This document shows, piece by piece, positions 15,472 to 23,600 of a DNA stretch of 34,004 nucleotides (position 1 is the first letter of the stretch; each line of letters starts with the position of its first letter). The translations under genes and the position numbers were made by a program. The notes below the pieces were generated by a model. That model was given only the letters and a program-made list of their open reading frames with translations, was not told the origin of the DNA and did not search any database. The DNA lies in the IMG/VR virus record IMGVR_UViG_3300032323_002101, positions 1 to 34,004 of that record. One strand, written 5' to 3'. The DNA is from a virus.

Positions 15472-16902
15472 ATGAGAGCACAAGAATTTGTATCTGAAAT
15501 CAGTGATGAAAAGTTGCAAGACTATTTAAGTCGTGCTGGCCGTCGAGTTGACTCAAGATTAGAGCGTATGGCTCAGGCCAGAGATAGACTCAACAAAGGC
15601 TATGAAATCTATCATGCTGAAAATCCTACACGCATAGTACATCGTTTTGAAGCTGATACTCCTGCTGAGGCCAAACGCTATTATGAACGTTACAATGCCA
15701 ACTATGATAGCGACGTAGACTACGATTTGAGATTGCGTCGTGCCACTGGATTAAATGAAAATGCTGTTAGCAATTTAGAGAAAAGTCTAAAAAATCCTCA
15801 CAGCTATGATGCTATAGATCACATGATGCAGTCCATTGCAAAAAAACATGGTATCACTGGAAAAGAACTGCATGATCGTTTTGTAAAGAAACACGGCCGG
15901 GTTCCAGATGATTGGATCAAGGATCGCGTGACAGAAAACTTTGCCGGCGGCAACAGTATGTCTACTGCAGATATGATTGCGTATCTAAGACAGCATCATG
16001 ATACAAATCTACATCAGGATTATCTTGATCACATAAACACTTTTGGCAAGTTTGCATTGAAAAATATTCCAGTAAACACACTTAAAACAGAGTTGTCTGG
16101 ATTGGATCGAGCCAAGGTAGAACGCTATAAGCAGATGGATTTCTCTAAAGCTCCTCCTATTGTGACGGGCGACGGTTATATATTAGATGGTTATCATAGA
16201 GCTGTAGCGGCAAAAGAGTTAGGTATTCCTACTATCCGAGCTTATGTGGGTATCAAGAGTGTAAATGAAGACTTGGTCGAAGCTCGAGCTCGATATGAAA
16301 TGACCGATCTTGATCCTTGGACATTTGATCAGACTCCAGCAGGTTGGCGTAGTTTGCCTACTTCGGCACGCCAAGCAGATGCTATCAACGCCTATATTGA
16401 CGTCTATGTCAAAAATGGAAAGTTTGTTGGTGCCCCCGAAGGTGCCAAAACACTAAGACCCTATATTTTGTATTGGCACTTGGGGCAAGTGCTCACACAA
16501 ATGGGTCGCAATGTCATGGCAGTTAGTGCGATGCGTCAAGCCTTGGATGATGATCCAGGTTGGAATGCTTATGTTATGGCCACTATATCGTTCTTGAGAA
16601 AAGATCGCAAAGATTTTGATCATTGGGCACCGCTTGCTCGTGGCAATGAAGAAACGATAAAAAGATTAACAGCTGGTTGGGGACTTCCTTACAAACAGGC
16701 CTATGCTGGAAACAAAGCAGTTGAAGAAAACTTTGCAGATGGCAAAGTCAAAGGCAAAAGTCGCCCTGGACGTGTGAAACGTAGTGGTGCGTCATGCAAA
16801 GGATCAGTTACTGATCTGCGAGCAAAAGCCAAGAAATACAGCGGTGAGCGTGCCAAGATGTATCACTGGTGTGCCAACATGAAGAGTGGTCGTAAAAAAT
16901 GA
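15472..16902 (+). CDS. ParB-like-motif protein with repeat module and basic C-terminal tail, tagged N-terminus
   Basis: A 476-residue protein starting M-R-A-Q-E-F-V-S-E-I. Residues 44-77 match the beta-alpha repeat found four times in the giant protein (Y-E-I-Y-H, then I-V-H-R-F-E-A-D-T-P-A-E-A). Residues about 190-265 hold a ParB/sulfiredoxin-like core: P-P-I-V-T-G-D234-G-Y-I-L-D239-G-Y-H-R, the nucleotide-binding D-G-x-H-R motif of that fold. Residues 285-400 are helical. The C-terminus (about 425-476) is a Lys/Arg/Gly-rich module, K-S-R-P-G-R-V-K-R-S-G-A-S-C-K-G then Y-H-W-C-A-N-M-K, possibly nucleic-acid binding. Internal G-L-N-E-N, R-V-T-E-N and D-L-V-E-A sites mark module edges. ATGA overlap with the GNAT gene. 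Confidence 0.8.
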   Translation: MRAQEFVSEISDEKLQDYLSRAGRRVDSRLERMAQARDRLNKGYEIYHAENPTRIVHRFEADTPAEAKRYYERYNANYDSDVDYDLRLRRATGLNENAVSNLEKSLKNPHSYDAIDHMMQSIAKKHGITGKELHDRFVKKHGRVPDDWIKDRVTENFAGGNSMSTADMIAYLRQHHDTNLHQDYLDHINTFGKFALKNIPVNTLKTELSGLDRAKVERYKQMDFSKAPPIVTGDGYILDGYHRAVAAKELGIPTIRAYVGIKSVNEDLVEARARYEMTDLDPWTFDQTPAGWRSLPTSARQADAINAYIDVYVKNGKFVGAPEGAKTLRPYILYWHLGQVLTQMGRNVMAVSAMRQALDDDPGWNAYVMATISFLRKDRKDFDHWAPLARGNEETIKRLTAGWGLPYKQAYAGNKAVEENFADGKVKGKSRPGRVKRSGASCKGSVTDLRAKAKKYSGERAKMYHWCANMKSGRKK

Positions 16903-17495
16903 GATTTTTTGAAATAGCTCGCATACCACAGGGTGACTTTGGCGACAAGGATACCTTGGTTGCACCCAAGCACGATGTAGAGAAAAAAGAGTTACCAGGT
17001 GGCAGCGGGTTTACCTATGCTGTGAACAAAACTGGAACTGGTGATTTGGAAATCATGATCTTTGACGGTGATACCTTGGCCGCAGAACTTGATTTATTTG
17101 ATACCCAAGATGTCACTGGTGCCTGGCGAGTAGAAACTGTGGCTGTGAATCCTGAATATCGCAGTCGTGGCCTGGGCAAGGCCTTGTATGGTATTGCTCT
17201 CAGTATATTGAAACTTACTATTGAAGCTGGCGATACACAGACCCGACACGGACAACGCATGTGGTTGATGTTGAACTCAATTCCTGGTGTGGAAGTTGTG
17301 GGCTACAACATGGTACCCGCAGGCCAGTACAAACCACACAAAAATGACACAGTGATTGATCAAAATGAACAGTGGATACGATATACATTTCCTGTGGTAC
17401 CCGGTGTACACAGCATGCGTAGTCGTCGTCCTGGCACTGGTATATACACTGGTCAGACCAGTATGTTGGCACGTTGGACTGGACAAAAGAAATAA
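16899..17495 (+). CDS. GNAT-family N-acetyltransferase
   Basis: A 198-residue protein. The acetyl-CoA site is clear: V-E-T-V-A-V-N-P-E-Y-R88-S-R-G-L-G-K-A-L-Y, the motif A pyrophosphate loop (R/Q-x-x-G-x-G/A). Beta strands before it (D-L-E-I-M-I-F-D-G-D, A-E-L-D-L-F) and I-R-Y-T-F near 165 complete the fold. The substrate is unknown; phage GNATs can modify host proteins or antibiotics-like amines. The N-terminus M-R-F-F-E-I-A-R-I is a looser version of the regional tag. Start overlaps the previous stop (ATGA). It ends with a basic Ser/Arg/Thr tail. Position among tagged genes suggests co-packaging, which is inference. Confidence 0.88.
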   Translation: MRFFEIARIPQGDFGDKDTLVAPKHDVEKKELPGGSGFTYAVNKTGTGDLEIMIFDGDTLAAELDLFDTQDVTGAWRVETVAVNPEYRSRGLGKALYGIALSILKLTIEAGDTQTRHGQRMWLMLNSIPGVEVVGYNMVPAGQYKPHKNDTVIDQNEQWIRYTFPVVPGVHSMRSRRPGTGIYTGQTSMLARWTGQKK

Positions 17496-17505
17496 GTAAT
17501 ATATT

Positions 17506-17688
17506 ATGCGAGCAAAAGAACTCACAGGACACAAATGGTCCGCTAAAATAACCATACGCAATCCTAACTACACAGGTAGGATTGAAGTTTCAGTCTATGC
17601 CCACAATCAAAGTGAAGCACGTCAAATCTTAAAGGCTCAATACAACATTGAAGACCACCACATTGGCTCAATCAAGAAAGCAAAATGA
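17506..17688 (+). CDS. small basic protein with tag-like start, 60 residues
   Basis: Starts M-R-A-K-E-L-T-G-H-K-W, a degenerate form of the regional N-terminus. The rest is one beta-beta-alpha unit (W-S-A-K-I-T-I-R-N, I-E-V-S-V-Y-A-H-N-Q-S-E-A-R-Q-I-L-K-A-Q-Y) that resembles a single copy of the repeat module in the giant protein. Lys-rich end. ATGA overlap with the next gene and a 10-base gap before it support expression in the operon. No named family. Confidence 0.75.
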   Translation: MRAKELTGHKWSAKITIRNPNYTGRIEVSVYAHNQSEARQILKAQYNIEDHHIGSIKKAK

Positions 17689-18890
17689 GAGCACAAGAGT
17701 TTATTTCAGAACGCACAGACCCTAGACTTGAAATTGAAAACATGTCTACAATTCTGCCAGGCAATGCCAGCGAATACTTTGTACGTTTTACCGATCAAGA
17801 CAAAATAGGTTTCTCAGCACGTCAGCATTTTGGTCGCACTCCTGATATAGATGATCCTAATTTCGATCCATTAGCGTTGCCTAGGCCACAAGGGCGACCA
17901 GCACTGTGGTTCTATCCTTTGCAAACTTATCTACGTCATCAAGATCTTTATGCTGGTGATATGCCTTACACATGGCTGGTACGAATCAAACCCGATGCTT
18001 GGTTACAGCCTGTGGATGGAAAAACCAGCAAACAAGACGCACCACTAGGAAAAAACAGAGTAGGCATGCTACGTCGAGATCAAGGCATAGACATGGCTGT
18101 GTTTTTTCAACCCGCATTTAGTGTCGTAGATCGTTGGCATACTCCTAAAATTAAACAAAAACAAAAATTTACAGAATACAAGATCAACAACCAGTCAGGC
18201 ATTGGTAGTGTTCCTAAGAATCAAGAAATTGATTATTTTGGTCTACGAGTAGCCATGCGACCCAGCACATTTTTAAAACTGGCCTTGCCCTTGCCCACAA
18301 CTCCGCAAGATCAGGAATCCATTGAGTATGTCAAACAACAAAAAGACATTCAAGGCATTGGTGCACCGTTCTTGGAAATAGACATACCCGACGGCTGGGA
18401 GTCGGGCGACTTATCTAAACCTGCTAGAGTAGTAGGGCATGACGGACGTCATAGAATGGCAGCTATTATGCAAAGCGAAGGTGACGATCCCATTGAAGTA
18501 CACATATTTCCATTGGGACTGCGTCGACGTCATTTTGATGCCAACCCAGAGTGGGCACAACAACTTAATCAAGTCATTGTTGGACAGCGTGGTAACACTG
18601 TTCAAGGACCGATTTTTCAGGAGACTGCTATGAACGAATCACTTGTATCCTATTTTGACACCATGGAAGATTTTACCGGCGATGCCAAGCCTGGTAGTCG
18701 TCCGGGCAGTATCAAACGCAAAGCCGCTGCCTATTTGGGCAAAGGTTCAGGGGAAAAGTTAAGTCAGACTGATCTAAGACGACTACGAGCCAAAGCCAAC
18801 AAAATGAAAAAATCGGGCAACAAAGCAGAACGTCAACGCGGTATACAGCTCAGTAAACAAGCCAGCTGGTACGACAACTTCCATAAATGA
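17685..18890 (+). CDS. tagged protein with D-G-R-H-R motif and basic tail
   Basis: A 401-residue protein beginning M-R-A-Q-E-F-I-S-E-R-T. Residues 25-250 form an unrecognised domain with L-W-F-Y-P-L-Q-T-Y and W-L-V-R-I-K-P-D. Around 245-275 lies V-V-G-H252-D-G-R-H-R257-M-A-A-I-M followed by I-E-V-H-I-F-P-L, comparable with the ParB/sulfiredoxin D-G-x-H-R nucleotide site and with the G-Y-H-R motif in the protein at 15472. An internal junction F-Q-E-T-A-M-N-E-S-L starts a C-terminal part (about 315-401) that is very basic: S-R-P-G-S-I-K-R-K-A-A-A-Y-L-G-K, then L-R-R-L-R-A-K-A-N-K-M-K-K-S. This tail shares the R-P-G-x-x-K-R plan of the 15472 product. ATGA overlap with the gene before. Confidence 0.78.
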   Translation: MRAQEFISERTDPRLEIENMSTILPGNASEYFVRFTDQDKIGFSARQHFGRTPDIDDPNFDPLALPRPQGRPALWFYPLQTYLRHQDLYAGDMPYTWLVRIKPDAWLQPVDGKTSKQDAPLGKNRVGMLRRDQGIDMAVFFQPAFSVVDRWHTPKIKQKQKFTEYKINNQSGIGSVPKNQEIDYFGLRVAMRPSTFLKLALPLPTTPQDQESIEYVKQQKDIQGIGAPFLEIDIPDGWESGDLSKPARVVGHDGRHRMAAIMQSEGDDPIEVHIFPLGLRRRHFDANPEWAQQLNQVIVGQRGNTVQGPIFQETAMNESLVSYFDTMEDFTGDAKPGSRPGSIKRKAAAYLGKGSGEKLSQTDLRRLRAKANKMKKSGNKAERQRGIQLSKQASWYDNFHK

Positions 18891-18898
18891 CCGTGGTC

Positions 18899-18927
18899 TG
18901 CGCATGCGGTAAATATCTGTATGCGCA
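18899..18927 (+). promoter_or_regulatory. late-box hairpin covering the start codon at 18921
   Basis: TGCGCAT (18899-18905) pairs perfectly with ATGCGCA (18921-18927), whose first three bases are the start codon. The 15-base loop contains TAAATA (18910-18915), ending five bases before ATG. Read-through RNA would hide the start; RNA begun at the late box at T4 spacing would start at the ATG and have no 5' arm. Confidence 0.55.
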
Positions 18928-19220
18928 AACATTTTGTAAAAGTAAATCTAGACCTTTTTTGTGATTGGAAAAAGGTTCCTCCAGTTTATCGATTATATGT
19001 GAATCATGAACTATTCACAGAGCGTACCTATATCTGGGGCGGCACACAATATCTAGAAGAAATTATATCTCTAGATGCGCCCCCAGGAAAATACAACATA
19101 CGAATTGAAAATCTTGGCGATCCTGAATGTCAATTTAAAATACGTAACTTGAAAGTAACCAATGGGTCTGCACAGGTCGTTGATTCAAAAACCTTTGAGA
19201 TAATCAATGAGAGCGCATGA
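18921..19220 (+). CDS. small beta-rich hypothetical protein
   Basis: A 99-residue protein without the regional tag. It reads as a beta-sandwich: K-V-N-L-D-L-F-C-D-W, Y-R-L-Y-V-N-H-E-L-F-T-E-R-T-Y-I-W, I-S-L-D-A-P-P-G-K-Y-N-I-R-I-E-N-L-G, F-K-I-R-N-L-K-V. The middle plan (aromatic-x-L-x-V-D/N-x-x-L-F, then P-G-x-Y-x-I-x-I) is shared with the 144-residue product at 5532, hinting at a common fold such as a ligand- or sugar-binding jelly roll. It has no Shine-Dalgarno and is headed by a late box inside a start-codon hairpin. It overlaps the next gene by 14 bases. Confidence 0.72.
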   Translation: MRKHFVKVNLDLFCDWKKVPPVYRLYVNHELFTERTYIWGGTQYLEEIISLDAPPGKYNIRIENLGDPECQFKIRNLKVTNGSAQVVDSKTFEIINESA

Positions 19221-19389
19221 ATTTATAACGGAAACCACGGTTAGCGGCGGCATAGCCACTGTTGCCATGCCCATGGGTGCAGTATTATCAAGAACCCAGC
19301 CTATAGTGCCCGCAGATAAATATAAAAAGAATTCTAGAAAGAAGAAACCCAATGCTGTCAGACGATTTGAAAACTCTATTAGCCAGTAA
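19207..19389 (+). CDS. tagged short peptide, 60 residues
   Basis: Starts M-R-A-H-E-F-I-T-E-T-T, a full match to the regional tag, then a Gly/Ala/Val/Met-rich hydrophobic stretch (G-G-I-A-T-V-A-M-P-M-G-A-V) and a basic end (K-Y-K-K-N-S-R-K-K-K-P). If the tag is cut after Glu, about 51 residues remain. The size and basic tail recall the small internal proteins of T4 that enter the host with DNA. Overlaps the previous gene by 14 bases and dps by 38 bases; the dps late promoter lies inside it. Confidence 0.7.
   Translation: MRAHEFITETTVSGGIATVAMPMGAVLSRTQPIVPADKYKKNSRKKKPNAVRRFENSISQ
19316..19322 (+). promoter_or_regulatory. late promoter for dps
   Basis: GATAAATA (core 19316-19322) is the best-placed late box in the window: the RNA start expected near 19328 leaves a 24-base leader with an AG-rich Shine-Dalgarno (AGAAAGAAG) before the ATG at 19352. 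It lies inside the upstream 60-codon gene. Confidence 0.6.
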
Positions 19390-19792
19390 TTTTGCTTATT
19401 ACTTAAAGGCACAGATGTTCCACTGGAATGTGGAAGGTCCTGATTTTAGCCAGTTGCACGATTTCTTTGCTGAAATCTACGGAGATGCCTATGGCGCAGT
19501 AGATCCAATTGCTGAGTATATTCGCACACTAGAAGATTATGCTCCAGGCAGCTTAGAGCGTTTTAACGAGCTCAGCCAAATTCCTGGACAGACAAAGATT
19601 CCACGTGCTCGTCTTATGTTAGAAGAGTTATTGGCAGATACTGAAACAATGAAAAGCATTGTTATGCAAGTATTCCAGGCAGCCCAGGCCGAAGGACGTG
19701 AAGACATTGCCAATTTTATGGCAGAACGTCAAAACAGTCATGGCAAGTATGCCTGGCAACTTAAGAGTTTCTTAAAAGACGCAAGAGCATAA
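19352..19792 (+). CDS. dps: Dps-like ferritin
   Basis: A 146-residue four-helix protein of the Dps family, which forms 12-subunit shells that oxidise and store iron and can shield DNA. The signature A-Q-M-F-H24-W-N-V-E-G-P-D-F-x-x-L-H36 is followed by D51-P-I-A-E55. The spacings 12, 15 and 4 equal those of E. coli H51, H63, D78 and E82, so the inter-subunit ferroxidase centre is kept; the position of E. coli D67 is Ala40, with Glu41 beside it. It lacks a long N-terminal Lys tail, so direct DNA binding is doubtful. Late expression suggests action against peroxide and iron in the dying cell or in the virion. The next gene starts two bases after its stop. Confidence 0.93.
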   Translation: MLSDDLKTLLASNFAYYLKAQMFHWNVEGPDFSQLHDFFAEIYGDAYGAVDPIAEYIRTLEDYAPGSLERFNELSQIPGQTKIPRARLMLEELLADTETMKSIVMQVFQAAQAEGREDIANFMAERQNSHGKYAWQLKSFLKDARA

Positions 19793-19794
19793 TT

Positions 19795-20607
19795 ATGGCT
19801 GATTTAAAAAAGATACTTGAATCATTTAATCGCATAGAAAGCATTGACGCCGCACAAAAAAGCGTCAAGCAATTGCCTGCATTATTCAAACCTGCCAAGA
19901 CTTCTCCTCAACTATCAGGGCCTTATCCTGGCAAGAACGCTACACTAGGTTACCTGGTTGGTGAAGGTGATGAAACAGGTTACGGCAGTGAAGTTGGCGA
20001 CACCGGTGCAGATTCTACACCTGATGGTGTGGCACCTGATACAAAAACATTCCTGGAAAGCGACAATGACAATGCTATGAAATCTGCAGTCACTCGTCGT
20101 ATTATGACATCACACATGGAATGGATCACACGCTACGGCATTGAAAATTTAGTCGATGCCATTGATGATACCACCGATGGGTGGGACGGCGAAGAAATAG
20201 GCACCAGCGATGTATCAGCCTATGTGCATCGTGTCAAAGACGAATTAGATCGTCGCACCTTGGGCGAAGCCAAGGCCACAGAAGATGTTATATCCACTGT
20301 AAAAAAGAAACTGGGTGATTATCTATCTGATCTATCCAAAGAGATCAAATCAGACTCTGACTTAAAAGACAAACTACCGCAGGATGTAGACAAAATATCT
20401 CCTGCTGTAAAAACTATCACTACTGATGATGGTAAAGAAATCAAAATACACGGCAATGAAGATGACGGGTTCCGTATTACTATTAAGAATAAACCGCACT
20501 CAGCACAGTTTGAAAGTTTAGACCATGCTGTCATGGCCTGTGAGATGTACCTTAATCGTCGACGCATGCGTACGACACAAAACGAAGATTACTTGGAAGA
20601 ACAATAA
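19795..20607 (+). CDS. acidic hypothetical protein, 270 residues
   Basis: Begins M-A-D-L-K-K-I-L-E-S-F-N, not the R-A-Q-E-F tag, but with an I-L-E-S site that would suit a prohead-type protease. Residues 55-95 are Gly/Asp/Thr-rich and probably unstructured. Residues 95-150 are helical with W-I-T-R-Y-G-I-E-N-L-V-D-A-I-D-D. After T-L-G-E-A-K (about 158) comes a helical segment with K-K-K-L-G-D-Y-L-S-D-L-S-K-E-I, then a small beta-alpha domain (I-K-I-H-G-N-E-D-D-G-F-R-I-T-I) ending in C-E-M-Y-L-N-R-R. No known family. Its stop shares a base with the start of the next gene (TAATG). Confidence 0.75.
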   Translation: MADLKKILESFNRIESIDAAQKSVKQLPALFKPAKTSPQLSGPYPGKNATLGYLVGEGDETGYGSEVGDTGADSTPDGVAPDTKTFLESDNDNAMKSAVTRRIMTSHMEWITRYGIENLVDAIDDTTDGWDGEEIGTSDVSAYVHRVKDELDRRTLGEAKATEDVISTVKKKLGDYLSDLSKEIKSDSDLKDKLPQDVDKISPAVKTITTDDGKEIKIHGNEDDGFRITIKNKPHSAQFESLDHAVMACEMYLNRRRMRTTQNEDYLEEQ

Positions 20608-23600
20608 TGAATTTACTGAACTTGATTGAAGATATTACCACAGGTCACGATAATTTACGTGCTTTGATGCAGGCTGGACAGTCAGGTCAAGACGCTGTAC
20701 TCAACATTGGCGGAGAGACTGTTACCCTGGATCCAATGGAAGCACGTTGGATGTTCAGCAAGTACAAAGCATTCAACAAAGCAGGTCGTCAAGAAGAATT
20801 TTTAAATCATTTGGCAGATCCTGTGAAATTTGATCAGCACATGAAGCAGTTGCGTGATCTCATTGACAAGCAAAAGAACTTTCAGGGTAGTGTGCCTGGC
20901 CAACGTGGCGTTGAAGGTGATACTTACCCAGGTCAAATGGAAGAAGCCGAAGCAGTAGAAGAAATTGCTCAGCAAGATCCCAACAATATGACTCCACAAA
21001 CTCGTGGTAAATTAAACTGGGAAAACATGATCAAGGACTACATGGGCAACAAGCCCTACACCGAGTTTGAATTTTCAAACGATCGTCCACTTACAGTATA
21101 TCGAACACAAGTCTATGCTATTCTTAAAGCATTTGGCAGCATGAAACCTCAAAACAAAGTCAACACCATACTCAACACATTTGGCGACAAGATGGCCACT
21201 GTAGAGTATCTTGACAAGCTACGAGCCAAGGGCCTTATGCCCAAAAAAGTTCCTGCCTATGTACCACCGGGCACTGAACCTGTTCCACCAGGTCAAATGT
21301 CATTGCCTGGCATGGACACACCCAAGATCAAAGAAGCCCAGGCTCAAAAAAAAAATTCTGAAGTAACGGATCGTAAAAATCTAGTAAATCCTCGTGTGGC
21401 TCGCGCATTTCAACTGGCTCGAGCTCGTCAGACCGCAGCCGGCAGCGACATCGAAGCATTTGTTCAGGATGAACTAGAAAAACAAACTCAAACAGATCAA
21501 ACTATCAAAGATCTTGAGGCTGTAAATCGTAGACAAGATGCCGCACTAAAAAAAGCTCAGGTCCTGGACCTACGCCAAGGCAACGACATATCAGACATTG
21601 AAACACAACTGGATCGATTGTCACAAAAATTACAAGTTATCAAAACAGCCAAGCCCGCAGCCAGCCAAAGCCCTGCGGCACAACCAGCAACTCCAGACAC
21701 CGCACCTGCGCCTCAACAACCCACTGCCGCAGAACCTCAAGCTCCTGTTGCCCAGCCTGACATTCAGCAACAACCATCAGACGTGGCAGAACCCACTGTG
21801 GCCAAGAAAAAACCTGCCGCTCGAAAGAAAGCAAGTACTACCAAGGTTTCAAAACCTCGCAAAACAAGCAAGCCTGCACCCACACCCACACCAGACAATG
21901 TATTACAATTCCCGCAAGGTGGTCGCCGAGGACAAGCATCTGATGAGGTCGCCGCAGCCTTGCAAGGCGTTGACATGAGCGACGAGTTGGCCACAGGAAC
22001 TTTTGGGCTCAAAGAAGCCGCCGATGAACTGCAGGTAGGCGATCCTGTGATCATACAAGGCAACGTAGAGTTCAAAGACAAAACCGGAGATGTTGTTGAG
22101 TTTGGTCGAGACAAAAACTTTGTCATAGTTGATCTGTATAACTTTGGCAAACATGCATTTCATGCATCCAATGTTCGTTACAACGATTACGCTGATCAAG
22201 AAGACTATGTAGACGAAGGTCGGATGAAAGATTTGGCCATTGGTGGTCAGACAATGCCTTCCACTAGATCGGGAAACTATGTTGTAATACAGAAAAAACA
22301 AGACACAGTAGTTCCAATACGTCAGCATCCGGATTCTCTCAGCGCACAGAAACATGCTCAGGCCATCAAAAACAAATACCCTGGCATGCAGATTGGCATC
22401 CAAAGTCCTGAAGGCACAGTAAAATATATAGGCATCAAAGAAGCACAGACCAGTATCAACCGTTTTAGTATTGCACAACCACCAGCAGGTGGCACCAACA
22501 AACAACGTGAAGAGTTTTTAAATGCACGTGATCGCTTGTTCCGTCAAATGCAATCAGCAAGCCCTGGCGAAAAAGAAGCCATACGTTTGAAGATTGCTGA
22601 CCTTGAAGGTCAGGCACAGAGTCAAGGCGTCAAGATTCGTGAAACTGAAGATTTAAATCGTTCAGGATACAATGCTATAAAGTCTTTGAGCGACTGGGCA
22701 GAAAAAATGAACGCGATGCGTGAACTACAAAAAGATATTGCGCTGATGAGTGATCCTGAGTCCAAGGCCGCTGTACAACAACGCATTGGCGATCTTTTAA
22801 AAATTGGCATCAAGCAAGGCTACGTCAAAGAAGCACTCAGCGACCGAGCCATGGCAGTGTTGCGTGGACTACAACAGCCAACACAGCCTGCTCCAGTGGC
22901 AGTTGATCTCAATGTTCCCGAGCCAACCAGTGAACCTCAAATGGATCTGGCCACTGCAAAAAAACGTATTGCACAGTTGGATGAGTTGATTCGCATGAAA
23001 GAACAAATTGATCGACTGTTTGTTCGAGCACAAAATGCACGTGGCGGCATCTACCCTGGACTTCAAAGCGACATTGAAGACGAAGAGTTATACGGTGTTC
23101 CGCAGTCAGACAAGGAATATGAGATTCTCAAAGACAAGTACACCAAAGATTTGGCAGCACTACAAAAGTTCATTGCCATGAAGAAGGCAGTGTATCGTGA
23201 AGGTCGAGAGATTGTTGGCGAGAGCTCTGCCCTGGTACGATTAAAACAAGCACGTCAAGCACTGAGCCAAGGCAAAGGACAACTAAACGAACTAGACTTA
23301 TTTGACAAGAGAAAAACTTATTTTAAAATGGGCAACGGTCAATGGATTGTTTCTAATTATAGAAATCTAGGATCATTGAACGGTCCAGCATATGATCAAC
23401 AGTTCTTCAGATCATTACAATGGCTGACTCCATCTGTGGCACAGGCATTGGGTCTAGATGTTAAACTAGCAAACAAAGGCCCAATTGGGTCAAATGTGTA
23501 CGACTTTACTAAACCTACTCAGTTATCACATTGGAATGTAAATCATGATCTAATAGATGCTGTTCAAGACTGGGTTGTAAAAAATCCGCCATCTGCAACA

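Noticed and set aside
21598-21978. 126-residue + frame inside the giant gene
   Set aside because: It is a Pro/Leu/Gln-rich shadow of the low-complexity linker in the true frame; no start signal.
21903-22505. 200-residue open frame on the minus strand
   Set aside because: It lies fully inside the giant gene with matching module structure on the + strand, has no Shine-Dalgarno or recognisable family, and its sequence is Cys/Phe/Tyr-rich noise.
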